DNA of 14,312 nucleotides from DATDSR01 sp036517855 (GTDB taxonomy: Bacteria > Patescibacteriota > Minisyncoccia > Phycocordibacterales > DATDSR01): assembly GCA_036517855.1 (NCBI GenBank), contig DATDSR010000002.1, forward strand, positions 1-14,312, in the 5' to 3' direction. A program made the translations under genes and the position numbers. Under the pieces are notes generated by a model. That model was given only the letters and a program-made list of their open reading frames with translations, did not search any database and was not told the DNA's origin. This document shows, in pieces, positions 6,049 to 11,756 of this stretch (positions are counted from its first letter, which is position 1; each line of letters opens with the position of its first letter).

Positions 6049-6981
6049 CTACCGGACTAAACGATTGACCAGGGCGGTAAAGGGTTTGAGGAAGATGAAG
6101 AAGACAAGCGCACTGGCCAAACTAAAGATCAAATACGCGTTGACTGACTGTTGGGCCACTCCCCCTCCTAAGTTTTGAGCGATGCTAAAAATTGATCCGA
6201 GTATGGGCACAGCAAGTAGCAGAGACAAAGCGTTGAACAGCACGTGAGAAATGGCAACGCGCCTGGTAGCGAGCGGTGCCGAGAGAGCGGCGAAAAGAAC
6301 GGTAGAGGTCGAACCAAGACCTGCGCCCAAAAGTAAGCCTATGCATTGATCAAAAGAGAAGAGACCTTGCGTTGCAAGCACTATGGCAAGGCTAGTTATG
6401 ACACTGCTATTTTGAAAAAGAACGGTAACAACCAAACCAACTAGAAATGCGAGAGGTAGAGACGAAATGCCAGAAAGGAAATCGATTACGCGCGTGTCAG
6501 ATTGTAGGGGGGCAACGGCGATGCTAATGAGCGAAAGAGCGAGGAAGGTCAGGCCGAAATAGAAGATGGGCTTGCCGTAGCGACTCCAGTGACTTTTCAC
6601 CCGCCCTATCAACACACCGGCTATCATTAAGTAGGCGGCTACATAGGTAAGCTTCCACGCTATTAGTTGGATAGACAAACGCGAGCCGAGGTTAGCACCC
6701 AAGACGATGGCCACCGAACTTGCGAAGGTAAGGAGGCCCACGCCCACCAGCGACTGCAGAGCAATGATGGTGGCCGAACCAGATTGAACAAGTGCTGAAA
6801 AGATAAATCCGAGCAAGAGCCCACGCGTGGGGGTAGAAGTGAGGCGCATGAGAGCACCTCTTAAATGCTCACCTTCGAGTTGCTCAACTTGCTTGGTAAA
6901 CTTGCGAATGGCAAAAAGATAGAGAGTAACCAAAGCAAGCGTGCGAACTAAAGTATTGAGTAAAGAAGGAGCAGTGGTCAT
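6049..6981 (-). CDS. Na/Pi-cotransporter-like membrane protein
   Basis: A 310-aa integral membrane protein with two internal repeats typical of the Na/Pi-cotransporter family (PF02690). The first is 'LVQSGSATIIALQSLVGVGL...VLGANLGS', the second 'LFQNSSVITSLAIVLATQGL...LLGAGLGS'. The Q-S/N-S-S signature helices and GANxG motif are the substrate/sodium-binding elements in this family. About eight hydrophobic helices are visible. It lacks the C-terminal PhoU-like domain found in many bacterial members. Phosphate import or export with sodium is the family role; this protein's own substrate is inferred. The ATG has no Shine-Dalgarno sequence and lies 6 nt after a perfect TATAAT. It is followed closely by the secreted 408-aa gene. 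Confidence 0.9.
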   Translation of the reverse strand: MTTAPSLLNTLVRTLALVTLYLFAIRKFTKQVEQLEGEHLRGALMRLTSTPTRGLLLGFIFSALVQSGSATIIALQSLVGVGLLTFASSVAIVLGANLGSRLSIQLIAWKLTYVAAYLMIAGVLIGRVKSHWSRYGKPIFYFGLTFLALSLISIAVAPLQSDTRVIDFLSGISSLPLAFLVGLVVTVLFQNSSVITSLAIVLATQGLFSFDQCIGLLLGAGLGSTSTVLFAALSAPLATRRVAISHVLFNALSLLLAVPILGSIFSIAQNLGGGVAQQSVNAYLIFSLASALVFFIFLKPFTALVNRLVR

Positions 6982-6987
6982 ACATTT

Positions 6988-6993
6988 ATTATA
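6988..6993 (-). promoter_or_regulatory. -10 box of the Na/Pi-cotransporter-like gene
   Basis: A perfect TATAAT on the minus strand, followed by AAATGT and then the ATG at 6981. The 6-nt gap predicts leaderless transcription. No strong -35 is visible. Confidence 0.55.
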
Positions 6994-7059
6994 GCTTTAT
7001 TTGATCGCTTTGGAGTGTTACCGCGACAAGAACGCGTCATTAGGACGTTAGATACGCGG

Positions 7060-8064
7060 TTACTTTTCGTCACGCCAGGCCTCCAGTTTTGCCAAAATTT
7101 CGTTTGACACTTTTATTTTTCCTTCTTCGTCTAGCCCATCTTCTTTAGTCATCAGCGTTCCCACTTTGTTCATACCACCATTTATCCTTGCATATCTATA
7201 TAACAGTTTACTAACCTCCTGAAGATCTTTAAAAACAACACCAACCACATCTATATTCAGGTCAAAAATGGTTGATGTGCCTGCCACATGCGAAGCAAGC
7301 TTATGGGCCTCATCGCCACCTTCTTTGTGGTCGATATGATCTAGAAACGGATAAAACTTTACCAAATATTGATAAGCGGCGATCTGACTAATTTTTTCGT
7401 TAACTGAGCGCGATACATTGAGAGCAAGTTCTGGGGTGAGATGATTTAGGCTATCGATAATCTCAGTTCGTATTCCCTGGTACTCAAGGCAATTTCTTCT
7501 TGCTTCACCAATATTCAAACTCCCATATTTATCGTAACTCACGGGGTCTCGCCCACCCTGCAAAAAAGTTGCCTCGACTTGACTAGATAAGGTGTGTTGT
7601 ATCTTCGCATCGCACACTAATCTTGTGAATTTTCGACGCTTTTCATCAGGCTCATATTTAGTAGCGATTGCCATAAGTGCTTTCACGGTGAAAGCATACG
7701 CCATCTGGTGGCCTGCCCTTCGCATAAGCTTCTCGTCGTAGTTTTCTCCTTGGTACTTTCTATCTCCGGCTAGTTCAGGATGTTCTTGGAAAATCTCTGT
7801 AAGTTTCGTATAGATAATCCGCTCTCTCTGCTCTTTATTAAATGGGTCCATGCTCGTCTGCAATACCTCCTCGACTTTTTGATCTATCAGTTTGTTAATC
7901 TTTGAATCCGGGCTCAAGACAGATTCTGCCAGCTCGTGCATGTGTTTCAGAGCCTCTATTGGATTGGCGGCGTGACCTTTGGCAACTAGTTCATCAAGCC
8001 AAGCGTTCATTCTCTCTGCTTCCGCGACCTGGCCACCAGTCGGTATGTTGTTTTCTCTATTCAT
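7060..8064 (-). CDS. Hypothetical helical protein (334 aa)
   Basis: A soluble, mostly helical 334-aa protein that I do not recognise. It has no signal peptide or membrane helix. It is rich in charged residues, with possible landmarks 'RRAGHQMAYAFTVKALMAIA', 'RRKFTRLVCDAKIQHTLSSQ' and 'FYPFLDHIDHKEGGDEAHK'. The last holds a cluster of His, Asp and Glu that could bind a metal, but no established motif fits. A middle section with only two cysteines argues against a zinc ribbon. The ATG lacks a Shine-Dalgarno sequence and lies 8 nt after an AATAAT box with TTGGAT 16 nt further upstream. It sits alone between the permease and the TrmB-like regulator, all on one strand. Confidence 0.7.
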   Translation of the reverse strand: MNRENNIPTGGQVAEAERMNAWLDELVAKGHAANPIEALKHMHELAESVLSPDSKINKLIDQKVEEVLQTSMDPFNKEQRERIIYTKLTEIFQEHPELAGDRKYQGENYDEKLMRRAGHQMAYAFTVKALMAIATKYEPDEKRRKFTRLVCDAKIQHTLSSQVEATFLQGGRDPVSYDKYGSLNIGEARRNCLEYQGIRTEIIDSLNHLTPELALNVSRSVNEKISQIAAYQYLVKFYPFLDHIDHKEGGDEAHKLASHVAGTSTIFDLNIDVVGVVFKDLQEVSKLLYRYARINGGMNKVGTLMTKEDGLDEEGKIKVSNEILAKLEAWRDEK

Positions 8065-8072
8065 GGCGTGAA

Positions 8073-8100
8073 ATTATTATGTAATTACTACTACATCCAA
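8073..8100 (-). promoter_or_regulatory. Candidate promoter of the 334-aa gene
   Basis: On the minus strand, TTGGAT (8095-8100), a 16-bp spacer and AATAAT (8073-8078). The -10 ends 8 nt before the ATG at 8064, predicting a near-leaderless transcript. Confidence 0.45.
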
Positions 8101-8138
8101 AAGGGTAGCATATTAGGCAGAAATCCTAAACCCTCAGG

Positions 8139-8900
8139 CTAACTTACAGATTTGGAGTGTTGCCACAGGAGTTCGAAGTGGGCACGCTCGAGCTTCGCAA
8201 AGTCGTGGCTTGTAACTACGAAAGCAAAACGCTCGGCACGGGAGGAGATAAAGGCTACTTTGTCGCCATAGATACAAGCGCCCATCTGCCAAGACAAATT
8301 TTTAGGTGCGACTCGCGCCTGTTCAAGCGCGAGTTTAAAATTTGGCTTGCCCCGCGAAGCCTTGGCGAAGTGGGGCCAGATTGATCTGATATGCATGCCC
8401 GCTCGTGCCCGCCGGTAAGTAAAATCTTGCATCTGCTTTTCACCAATCAAATTCGTCATCTCACCTACTGGCCAAATAAACAAAAGCTCTTTGACTCCGC
8501 TCCGCAACACGTCGGCAAGCACAGCCACAAAACCCCCTTCGCCAGAGTAAAACTTAACTCGTGGCTCACTACCACCAACGTGTTTACTAAGCTCCGGTAA
8601 TATTTGGCGCAAATGTGTCTCCTCCTCCTTAAGCTCTAGTAGCTTAGCTGAAAGAAGGGCGGAGAGATTGCGTGGGTCGTCTGGGCGGAAGATCTTTTTG
8701 TTATCTACATCAAGCTCTACGGCAAGCCCTGCTCGAGTGAGCTCTTTGAGATAATCGTAAACACTGGTACGCGGGAGCCCGGCAAGGTGGGCAATGTGCG
8801 CAGCACTCGCCTCTTTAACCCGAATAAGCTCGCCGTACACACGAATGGCCCCCCCAGAGAAACCGAGCCGACTAAGCGTTTTGTCGAGTTTCGACAACAT
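8139..8900 (-). CDS. TrmB family transcriptional regulator
   Basis: A 253-aa protein with the TrmB architecture. The N-terminal winged helix-turn-helix includes LSRLGFSGGAIRVYGELIRV, SAAHIAHLAGLPRTSVYDYL and LTRAGLAVELDVDNKKIFRP; a coiled linker (LLELKEEETHLRQILPEL) follows. The C-terminal PLD-like sensor domain begins at 'RVKFYSGEGGFVAVLADVL' and contains 'GVKELLFIWPVGEM'. TrmB proteins sense sugars or other small ligands; the ligand here is unknown. The frame stays open far upstream, but that extension is antisense to the Gam-like gene. The ATG at 8900 begins the domain exactly and lies 9 nt after TATGAT of a good promoter. The gene is divergent from the Gam-like gene, and palindromes lie in the shared control region, so it may control both. 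Confidence 0.9.
   Translation of the reverse strand: MLSKLDKTLSRLGFSGGAIRVYGELIRVKEASAAHIAHLAGLPRTSVYDYLKELTRAGLAVELDVDNKKIFRPDDPRNLSALLSAKLLELKEEETHLRQILPELSKHVGGSEPRVKFYSGEGGFVAVLADVLRSGVKELLFIWPVGEMTNLIGEKQMQDFTYRRARAGMHIRSIWPHFAKASRGKPNFKLALEQARVAPKNLSWQMGACIYGDKVAFISSRAERFAFVVTSHDFAKLERAHFELLWQHSKSVS
8881..8897. repeat. Perfect inverted repeat at the start of the TrmB-like gene
   Basis: TTGTCGA and TCGACAA, separated by GTT, form a perfect 7-bp inverted repeat within codons 2-7. It could be an operator downstream of the start or an mRNA hairpin at the 5' end of a near-leaderless message. Confidence 0.45.
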
Positions 8901-8901
8901 A

Positions 8902-8930
8902 TTAACAGTATCATACTCCTCTATTACTAT
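8902..8930 (+). promoter_or_regulatory. Promoter of the Gam-like gene
   Basis: TTAACA (8902-8907), a 17-bp spacer and TACTAT (8925-8930). It predicts transcription from about 8937 with a leader of about 76 nt before the Gam-like ATG. It overlaps the divergent TrmB-like promoter, and its spacer holds a palindrome. Confidence 0.55.
8907..8917. promoter_or_regulatory. Candidate operator palindrome between two divergent promoters
   Basis: AGTATCATACT is an 11-bp palindrome (AGTAT, one base, ATACT). It overlaps the -10 of the TrmB-like gene and lies in the spacer of the Gam-like promoter. Binding here by the TrmB-like protein is inferred from position only. Confidence 0.4.
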
Positions 8931-8937
8931 TTGGCAA
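8910..8937 (-). promoter_or_regulatory. Promoter of the TrmB-like gene
   Basis: On the minus strand, TTGCCA (8932-8937, 5/6), a 16-bp spacer and TATGAT (8910-8915, 5/6). The -10 ends 9 nt before the ATG at 8900, leaving a leader of about 2 nt. Confidence 0.65.
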
Positions 8938-9012
8938 GAACCCGCCAGAAATTTGTCAGACGGGTAGAACACAAAAGCAAGTCGCCCGAAGCACCGGGTA
9001 AAGAGGTAAATC

Positions 9013-9561
9013 ATGAACGGTTGTGCTACCACTACGCGAGTCAAGAGGAGCACCACGGACACTCCGCAGAACCTCGAGCAAACCGACCGCTTCGTCGGAC
9101 TCCTCGGTAACGAGCAGGCCAGGCTCGATGCCCTCGAGCTCGAGGCGGAGGCAGAGATCCGCCAGATCCGTGAGAACCTGCGCAAGGAGAGCGAACCGGT
9201 GCGCAAGCGCCGCAACAACCTGATGACCGGCATCTTCACCTTCGCCTCCGCCAACAAGGCCACTCTCATCTTCGTGGAGGGCAAGAAGACGGTGGAGCTC
9301 ACCAACGGCACCATCTCGTGGCGCTGGACTCCTCCGGCCGTTTCGGTAGAGAACGACGAGGAGATGATCGCAAACCTCAAGCGGCGCGGACTCGACGAGT
9401 ACGTGCGCGTCAAGGAGGAGCTCGACCGCCAGAAGCTCCTCGCCGATCGCAAGGATCTGCCGCGGGTGGCGGGCCTCGCCTTCACCCAGAAGGAGGAGTT
9501 CGTGGTCAAGCCCCACGCCTCCACTGAGGTGGCAAAGACCCGGACCATCACGGTCGACTAG
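9013..9561 (+). CDS. Mu Gam-like DNA-end-binding protein (host-nuclease inhibitor family)
   Basis: The 182-aa protein matches the Phage_Mu_Gam family (PF07352) over its whole length: an N-terminal coiled-coil-forming helix (ALELEAEAEIRQIRENLRKE), a strand region 'KTVELTNGTISWRWTPPAVSV', 'LKRRGLDEYVRVKEELDRQ', and a final 'VAGLAFTQKEEFVVKP'. Mu Gam (174 aa) binds DNA double-strand ends and shields them from RecBCD; it is a structural relative of Ku. A DNA-end role here is therefore likely, though no other phage gene is present. The ribosome binding site AGAGGT lies 6 nt before the ATG. The gene is markedly GC-rich with many C- and G-ending codons. It is single, divergent from a TrmB-like regulator, and ends at a strong terminator. 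Confidence 0.88.
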   Translation: MNGCATTTRVKRSTTDTPQNLEQTDRFVGLLGNEQARLDALELEAEAEIRQIRENLRKESEPVRKRRNNLMTGIFTFASANKATLIFVEGKKTVELTNGTISWRWTPPAVSVENDEEMIANLKRRGLDEYVRVKEELDRQKLLADRKDLPRVAGLAFTQKEEFVVKPHASTEVAKTRTITVD

Positions 9562-9579
9562 CGGGCACAAGCCCAAAAC

Positions 9580-9615
9580 AAAATCCCTACCAGGCGAGTG
9601 CCGAGTAGGGATTTT
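9580..9615 (+). terminator. Rho-independent terminator of the Gam-like gene
   Basis: AAAATCCCTAC and GTAGGGATTTT form a perfect 11-bp stem; the 14-nt loop can form a further GGC/GCC pairing. The stem ends in TTTT followed by CATTT. It lies 18 nt after the stop codon. Confidence 0.85.
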
Positions 9616-9630
9616 CATTTGCCCAATAAA

Positions 9631-9798
9631 TTATTTCTTGCGGTGATGTACGTTGGGAGCAATCACAAACATCATAAGCATAAGCCCGAGGAAAGAAAGT
9701 GGCCAAGCCCAGTAAACAGGCATCCCAGGAACCACTGTGCCGAGCACCAACAAACAGATGGCGCTTGCGAAAAGTGACATGTTCTCTTTATTTTCCAT
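9631..9798 (-). CDS. Small two-helix membrane protein (55 aa)
   Basis: A 55-aa frame encoding a short charged start (MENKENMS), a hydrophobic helix (LFASAICLLVLGTVVPG), a turn with PVYWAWP, a second helix (LSFLGLMLMMFVIAP) and a basic end (NVHHRKK). This is a convincing small integral membrane protein with two transmembrane segments and a positive-inside tail. I do not recognise a family. No Shine-Dalgarno sequence is seen; a weak -10-like TAAAAC (9806-9811) ends 7 nt before the ATG, in the pattern of leaderless genes here. The upstream region is AT-rich, as expected for a promoter. It converges on the Gam-like gene, and the terminator at 9580-9615 lies between them. Confidence 0.65.
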   Translation of the reverse strand: MENKENMSLFASAICLLVLGTVVPGMPVYWAWPLSFLGLMLMMFVIAPNVHHRKK

Positions 9799-9833
9799 TG
9801 TAAACGTTTTATTTATTAACTAGATTAAGTGTA

Positions 9834-9965
9834 TCATTGTGGGCCACACACCTCAGCTAGGATGTCCACACCCACTAGCCTGTACGCTCGCTGATTTGTT
9901 GGCGCCACATGGCATAGTAGGGACTCTTTTAGACTAACACCACAATCCCCACACAAAGCTTCCAA
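9834..9965 (-). CDS. Possible small Cys-containing protein, uncertain
   Basis: An open frame of 43 codons from a TTG encodes a product beginning MEALCGDCGVSLKESLLCHV and ending EVCGPQ. The CxxC pair with further Cys and His could make a small zinc-binding knuckle. Evidence against: a TTG start, no ribosome binding site and a short length. It overlaps the 22-codon frame at 9929-9997. It is reported because the stretch 9799-10013 otherwise holds no gene. Confidence 0.25.
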   Translation of the reverse strand: MEALCGDCGVSLKESLLCHVAPTNQRAYRLVGVDILAEVCGPQ

Positions 9966-9997
9966 TACCGCTTGAGATAACTAAAGAGTAATTGCAT
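9929..9997 (-). CDS. Possible 22-aa hydrophobic peptide or broken ABC-exporter start
   Basis: An ATG-started 22-codon frame encodes MQLLFSYLKRYWKLCVGIVV followed by LV and a stop. The peptide closely resembles the beginning of ABC exporter subunits ('LL.YLK.YWK' then a hydrophobic helix), yet the frame ends at once and neither other frame continues as a transporter. It may be a degraded gene start, a leader peptide or a small membrane peptide. It has an extended -10-like TGCTAAACT ending 6 nt before the ATG, the spacing of the leaderless genes. Confidence 0.3.
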   Translation of the reverse strand: MQLLFSYLKRYWKLCVGIVVLV

Positions 9998-10003
9998 CCG
10001 GCT

Positions 10004-10012
10004 AGTTTAGCA
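10004..10012 (-). promoter_or_regulatory. Extended -10-like box before the 22-aa frame
   Basis: TGCTAAACT on the minus strand ends 6 nt before an ATG at 9997. The hexamer is only 4/6, so support comes mainly from the TG extension and the recurrent spacing. Confidence 0.35.
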
Positions 10013-10013
10013 C

Positions 10014-10053
10014 AAAATGAAAACGGCCCGGCCCCACTCATCGGGGACCGGGC
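10014..10053 (-). terminator. Terminator of the 92-aa gene
   Basis: On the minus strand, GCCCGG-T-CCCC and GGGGCCGGGC pair as a 10-bp stem with one bulged base and a 7-nt loop. CGTTTTCATTTT follows as the T-tract. It starts 16 nt past the stop codon. Confidence 0.85.
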
Positions 10054-10068
10054 TTGTGACATTTAAGC

Positions 10069-10347
10069 CTAGCTCTTGGTCTTGGCGAGAAGCTTGCGCA
10101 CTTTGTCGATGTACTCACCATACTGCATGGCGTACATAGCATCGATGCCTGTCTCGGCGTTTGTGAGCCCTTGGGCCTCGCCCAAGGCCACAAGTGCTTG
10201 CTCGAGTTCGGTTTTGTTCATCGGCGGACCTTTCTTGAGTCGATCCACGTACACCTGTGCGCGATCGTGAGTGTCGTGGAAGTCACCGAGCGAGACGTCC
10301 ACCGCCATGTCCGGAGTTTTGGCCGACCGATCGAATTGACCACTCAT
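10069..10347 (-). CDS. Hypothetical soluble protein (92 aa)
   Basis: A 92-aa protein of unknown function. It has a loosely structured start (MSGQFDRSAKTPDM), a 'FHDTHDRAQVYVDRLKKG' segment and a helical C-terminal half (KTELEQALVALGEAQGL, YAMQYGEYIDKVRKLLAKTK). There is no membrane helix or cysteine. The ATG at 10347 is chosen over an in-frame GTG 9 nt upstream because a very strong ribosome binding site, AGGGAGGTG at 10354-10362, lies 6 nt before it and includes that GTG. The gene has its own promoter and a strong terminator, so it is probably monocistronic and well expressed. It is GC-richer than its leaderless neighbours. Confidence 0.75.
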   Translation of the reverse strand: MSGQFDRSAKTPDMAVDVSLGDFHDTHDRAQVYVDRLKKGPPMNKTELEQALVALGEAQGLTNAETGIDAMYAMQYGEYIDKVRKLLAKTKS

Positions 10348-10368
10348 CGTAGTCACCTCCCTGGCCGC

Positions 10369-10397
10369 ACAATACAGAAGTTGGTAGCAGAAAGCAA
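10369..10397 (-). promoter_or_regulatory. Candidate promoter of the 92-aa gene
   Basis: On the minus strand, TTGCTT (10392-10397), a 17-bp spacer and TATTGT (10369-10374). It lies in the 50-nt gap after the anchored small gene and would give a leader containing the AGGGAGGTG site. Confidence 0.45.
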
Positions 10398-10643
10398 CTA
10401 TTGTTCGAGAGCGTCGTTGAGTTCTTTATTATAAGCACTGCCTTGGTCGGCGGCGGCTTGGGCTTTGGCCTTAGTTTGGATTATACCTGTGGGCGTGGTG
10501 GCTTGTTTAACCTCTTGTTCGGATGTGCTGGTAGCAGTATCGGCCGTGTTAGCTGGTTTGCCAATTATTTTAACAGCCCAAAAAGCAACAATCGCCACAA
10601 CTACAATTAAAATTACCAGACCGTAACCTTTATTAGTTTTCAC
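10398..10643 (-). CDS. Small membrane-anchored protein (81 aa)
   Basis: An 81-aa protein with one N-terminal membrane helix (YGLVILIVVVAIVAFWAVKII) after a basic start and a hydrophilic Thr/Ala/Gln-rich tail probably on the outer face. It is not recognised further. The GTG start overlaps the Nudix gene stop as GTGA, so its translation should depend on the upstream gene. A weak -10-like TAGACT 7 nt before the GTG could also give a separate leaderless message. Confidence 0.65.
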   Translation of the reverse strand: MKTNKGYGLVILIVVVAIVAFWAVKIIGKPANTADTATSTSEQEVKQATTPTGIIQTKAKAQAAADQGSAYNKELNDALEQ

Positions 10644-11182
10644 TGCTTTAAGTCTAGTCTAGCAAATAGTAGAGCATACTGGTTATGGTGAAGCAGAGTC
10701 GGGTCCTTCTCACTCACCATCTTGTGCAAATCGGCGAGGGAAACCCATCGCACTTGGGCTACTTCCTCCACTTGGAGTTTAAGATCCCCAATTTGTAGGT
10801 CCTTGCGCACCAAATACAAATCATGAAACTCGTTGTTTACATAAGCGCCACCCTTTTGAACCGATTGCTCTCTGTGCACACCAAAATACTCAAGTTCGCT
10901 ATCAAGGAGAGCAAGACCCAACTCCTCTAAAGCCTCCCGCTTCGCAGCCTCGATGCTTGTTTGCCCTGCCGAAATATGGCCGGCCACAGGAGCATCCCAA
11001 AACCCGGGCGAACTCTCCTTCACCAAAGCCCTTTGTTGCAAAAGCAAATTGCCCTTCGAGTTCATAATGTATATAAATATCGTCCGATGCCAAAGCCCAA
11101 GCTTGTGCACTTGAGACTTAGCACGCACCTCACCCGTCTTGTTGCCTTGCTCATCCGTAACATCAATCAATTCTTCTTGCAT
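10640..11182 (-). CDS. Nudix hydrolase, IPP-isomerase/YfcD-like
   Basis: A 180-aa Nudix protein. The region 'WHRTIFIYIMNSKGNLLLQQR' and 'PGFWDAPVAGHISAGQTSIEAAKREALEELGL' resembles isopentenyl-diphosphate isomerase-like and YfcD-type Nudix enzymes. The Nudix box is present with the catalytic REALEELG core, but the first conserved Glu (GX5E) is Gln (SAGQ instead of SAGE). The core metal-binding Glu residues remain, so hydrolysis of a nucleoside or isoprenoid diphosphate is likely; the substrate is unknown. There is no Shine-Dalgarno sequence. TACGAT (11189-11194) ends 6 nt before the ATG. The downstream anchored gene overlaps by 4 nt. Confidence 0.88.
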   Translation of the reverse strand: MQEELIDVTDEQGNKTGEVRAKSQVHKLGLWHRTIFIYIMNSKGNLLLQQRALVKESSPGFWDAPVAGHISAGQTSIEAAKREALEELGLALLDSELEYFGVHREQSVQKGGAYVNNEFHDLYLVRKDLQIGDLKLQVEEVAQVRWVSLADLHKMVSEKDPTLLHHNQYALLFARLDLKQ

Positions 11183-11188
11183 TTTCGG

Positions 11189-11194
11189 ATCGTA
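11189..11194 (-). promoter_or_regulatory. Candidate -10 box of the Nudix gene
   Basis: TACGAT (4/6) on the minus strand lies between the upstream gene's stop and the Nudix ATG, ending 6 nt before it. It is weak by sequence but at the recurrent spacing. Confidence 0.35.
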
Positions 11195-11198
11195 AAAT

Positions 11199-11678
11199 TT
11201 ATTTCATGTCGTAAGTAATGCCAGGGATGAGCGCTAGTATTTCTGGGGTCACACTTATAATATCAACGGGCACAACAGGCTCAAACGCTACCATATCCTC
11301 GTCTCCATTGTCTTGCACTTTTTGGAACTTTTCTGATGGCAACACGTAGATTAACCCAGGTGTGAACGTAGCATTCACTCCCCCAGCTTTCATTTCCCCC
11401 TTGTCCCATAAGTGGTAAAAGAAACTTGTGTCTTCTCGAGTAGGATCTTTTTTATCAAACAGAGCCATGAGAACCGAAATACGAATATCGTCAGCGGCAT
11501 AAACCCCATTCAAATTAAGGACCTTGCGGCTCGGGTCTTCATCCCGGGCCTGTCTTGGTTCTAATATCTCAACCTTGCTTTTTGAACCATGAAGAAGATA
11601 CCCGCGTGCTAAATAGTCCTCCAATTGGTTCAGAGTTTCTCTCGCTTCTCTATTCTCCAGATTTGTTCCCTCAGCCAT
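11199..11678 (-). CDS. Hypothetical protein with possible ADP-ribosyltransferase-like motifs (159 aa)
   Basis: A soluble 159-aa protein. After a helical start it has 'YLLHGSKSKVEILEPRQARD' and then 'NGVYAADDIRISVLMALF'. An aromatic-hydrophobic-His-Gly-Ser segment followed about 35 residues later by 'VYA(A/S)xD' and a helix is the layout of diphtheria-toxin-group ADP-ribosyltransferases (H-Y-E class), which use NAD. The later 'MVAFEPVVPVDIISV' strand holds a Glu that could be the third residue. This assignment is an inference from motifs and could be wrong. The gene is divergent from the nrtR-like gene, and no Shine-Dalgarno sequence is seen. Promoter evidence is weak: TGCTAAACT at 11704-11712 is the best candidate. 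Confidence 0.55.
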   Translation of the reverse strand: MAEGTNLENREARETLNQLEDYLARGYLLHGSKSKVEILEPRQARDEDPSRKVLNLNGVYAADDIRISVLMALFDKKDPTREDTSFFYHLWDKGEMKAGGVNATFTPGLIYVLPSEKFQKVQDNGDEDMVAFEPVVPVDIISVTPEILALIPGITYDMK

Positions 11679-11728
11679 GATTGTTTAATGAAACTCCATG
11701 GCAGTTTAGCATATCCACAGGAGGGGGC

Positions 11729-11756
11729 TTGACACGGGTTTTGGTTAGTGTATGCT
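11729..11756 (+). promoter_or_regulatory. Promoter of the nrtR-like gene
   Basis: A perfect -35 TTGACA (11729-11734), a 16-bp spacer and TATGCT (11751-11756). The -10 ends 7 nt before ATG 11764, so the message should begin at or next to the start codon. The operator overlaps the -10. Confidence 0.65.

Noticed and set aside
5361..6178. Plus-strand frames of 155 and 197 aa
   Set aside because: They are antisense to the secreted 408-aa gene, with Ser/Thr-rich unfamily-like products and no ribosome binding sites.
7018..7062. Inverted repeat ACCGCG...CGCGGT after the 334-aa gene
   Set aside because: The 6-bp arms are about 29 nt apart with weak internal pairing and no T-tract, too little to call a terminator.
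8901..9551. N-terminal extension of the TrmB-like frame to 470 aa
   Set aside because: It is Ser/Arg-rich and antisense to the Gam-like gene. The TrmB domain begins at 8900, next to a good promoter.
8956..9618. 220-aa minus-strand frame
   Set aside because: It is the mirror of the GC-rich Gam-like gene, has no ribosome binding site and would run through the terminator.
9830..10020. Possible tRNA or structured RNA in the gap
   Set aside because: No T-loop GGTTCRA sequence or cloverleaf arms were found on either strand.
11691..11707. AAACT-N7-AGTTT inverted repeat between the ART-like gene and nrtR
   Set aside because: The arms are short and AT-rich and do not match the shared 21-bp operator pattern.
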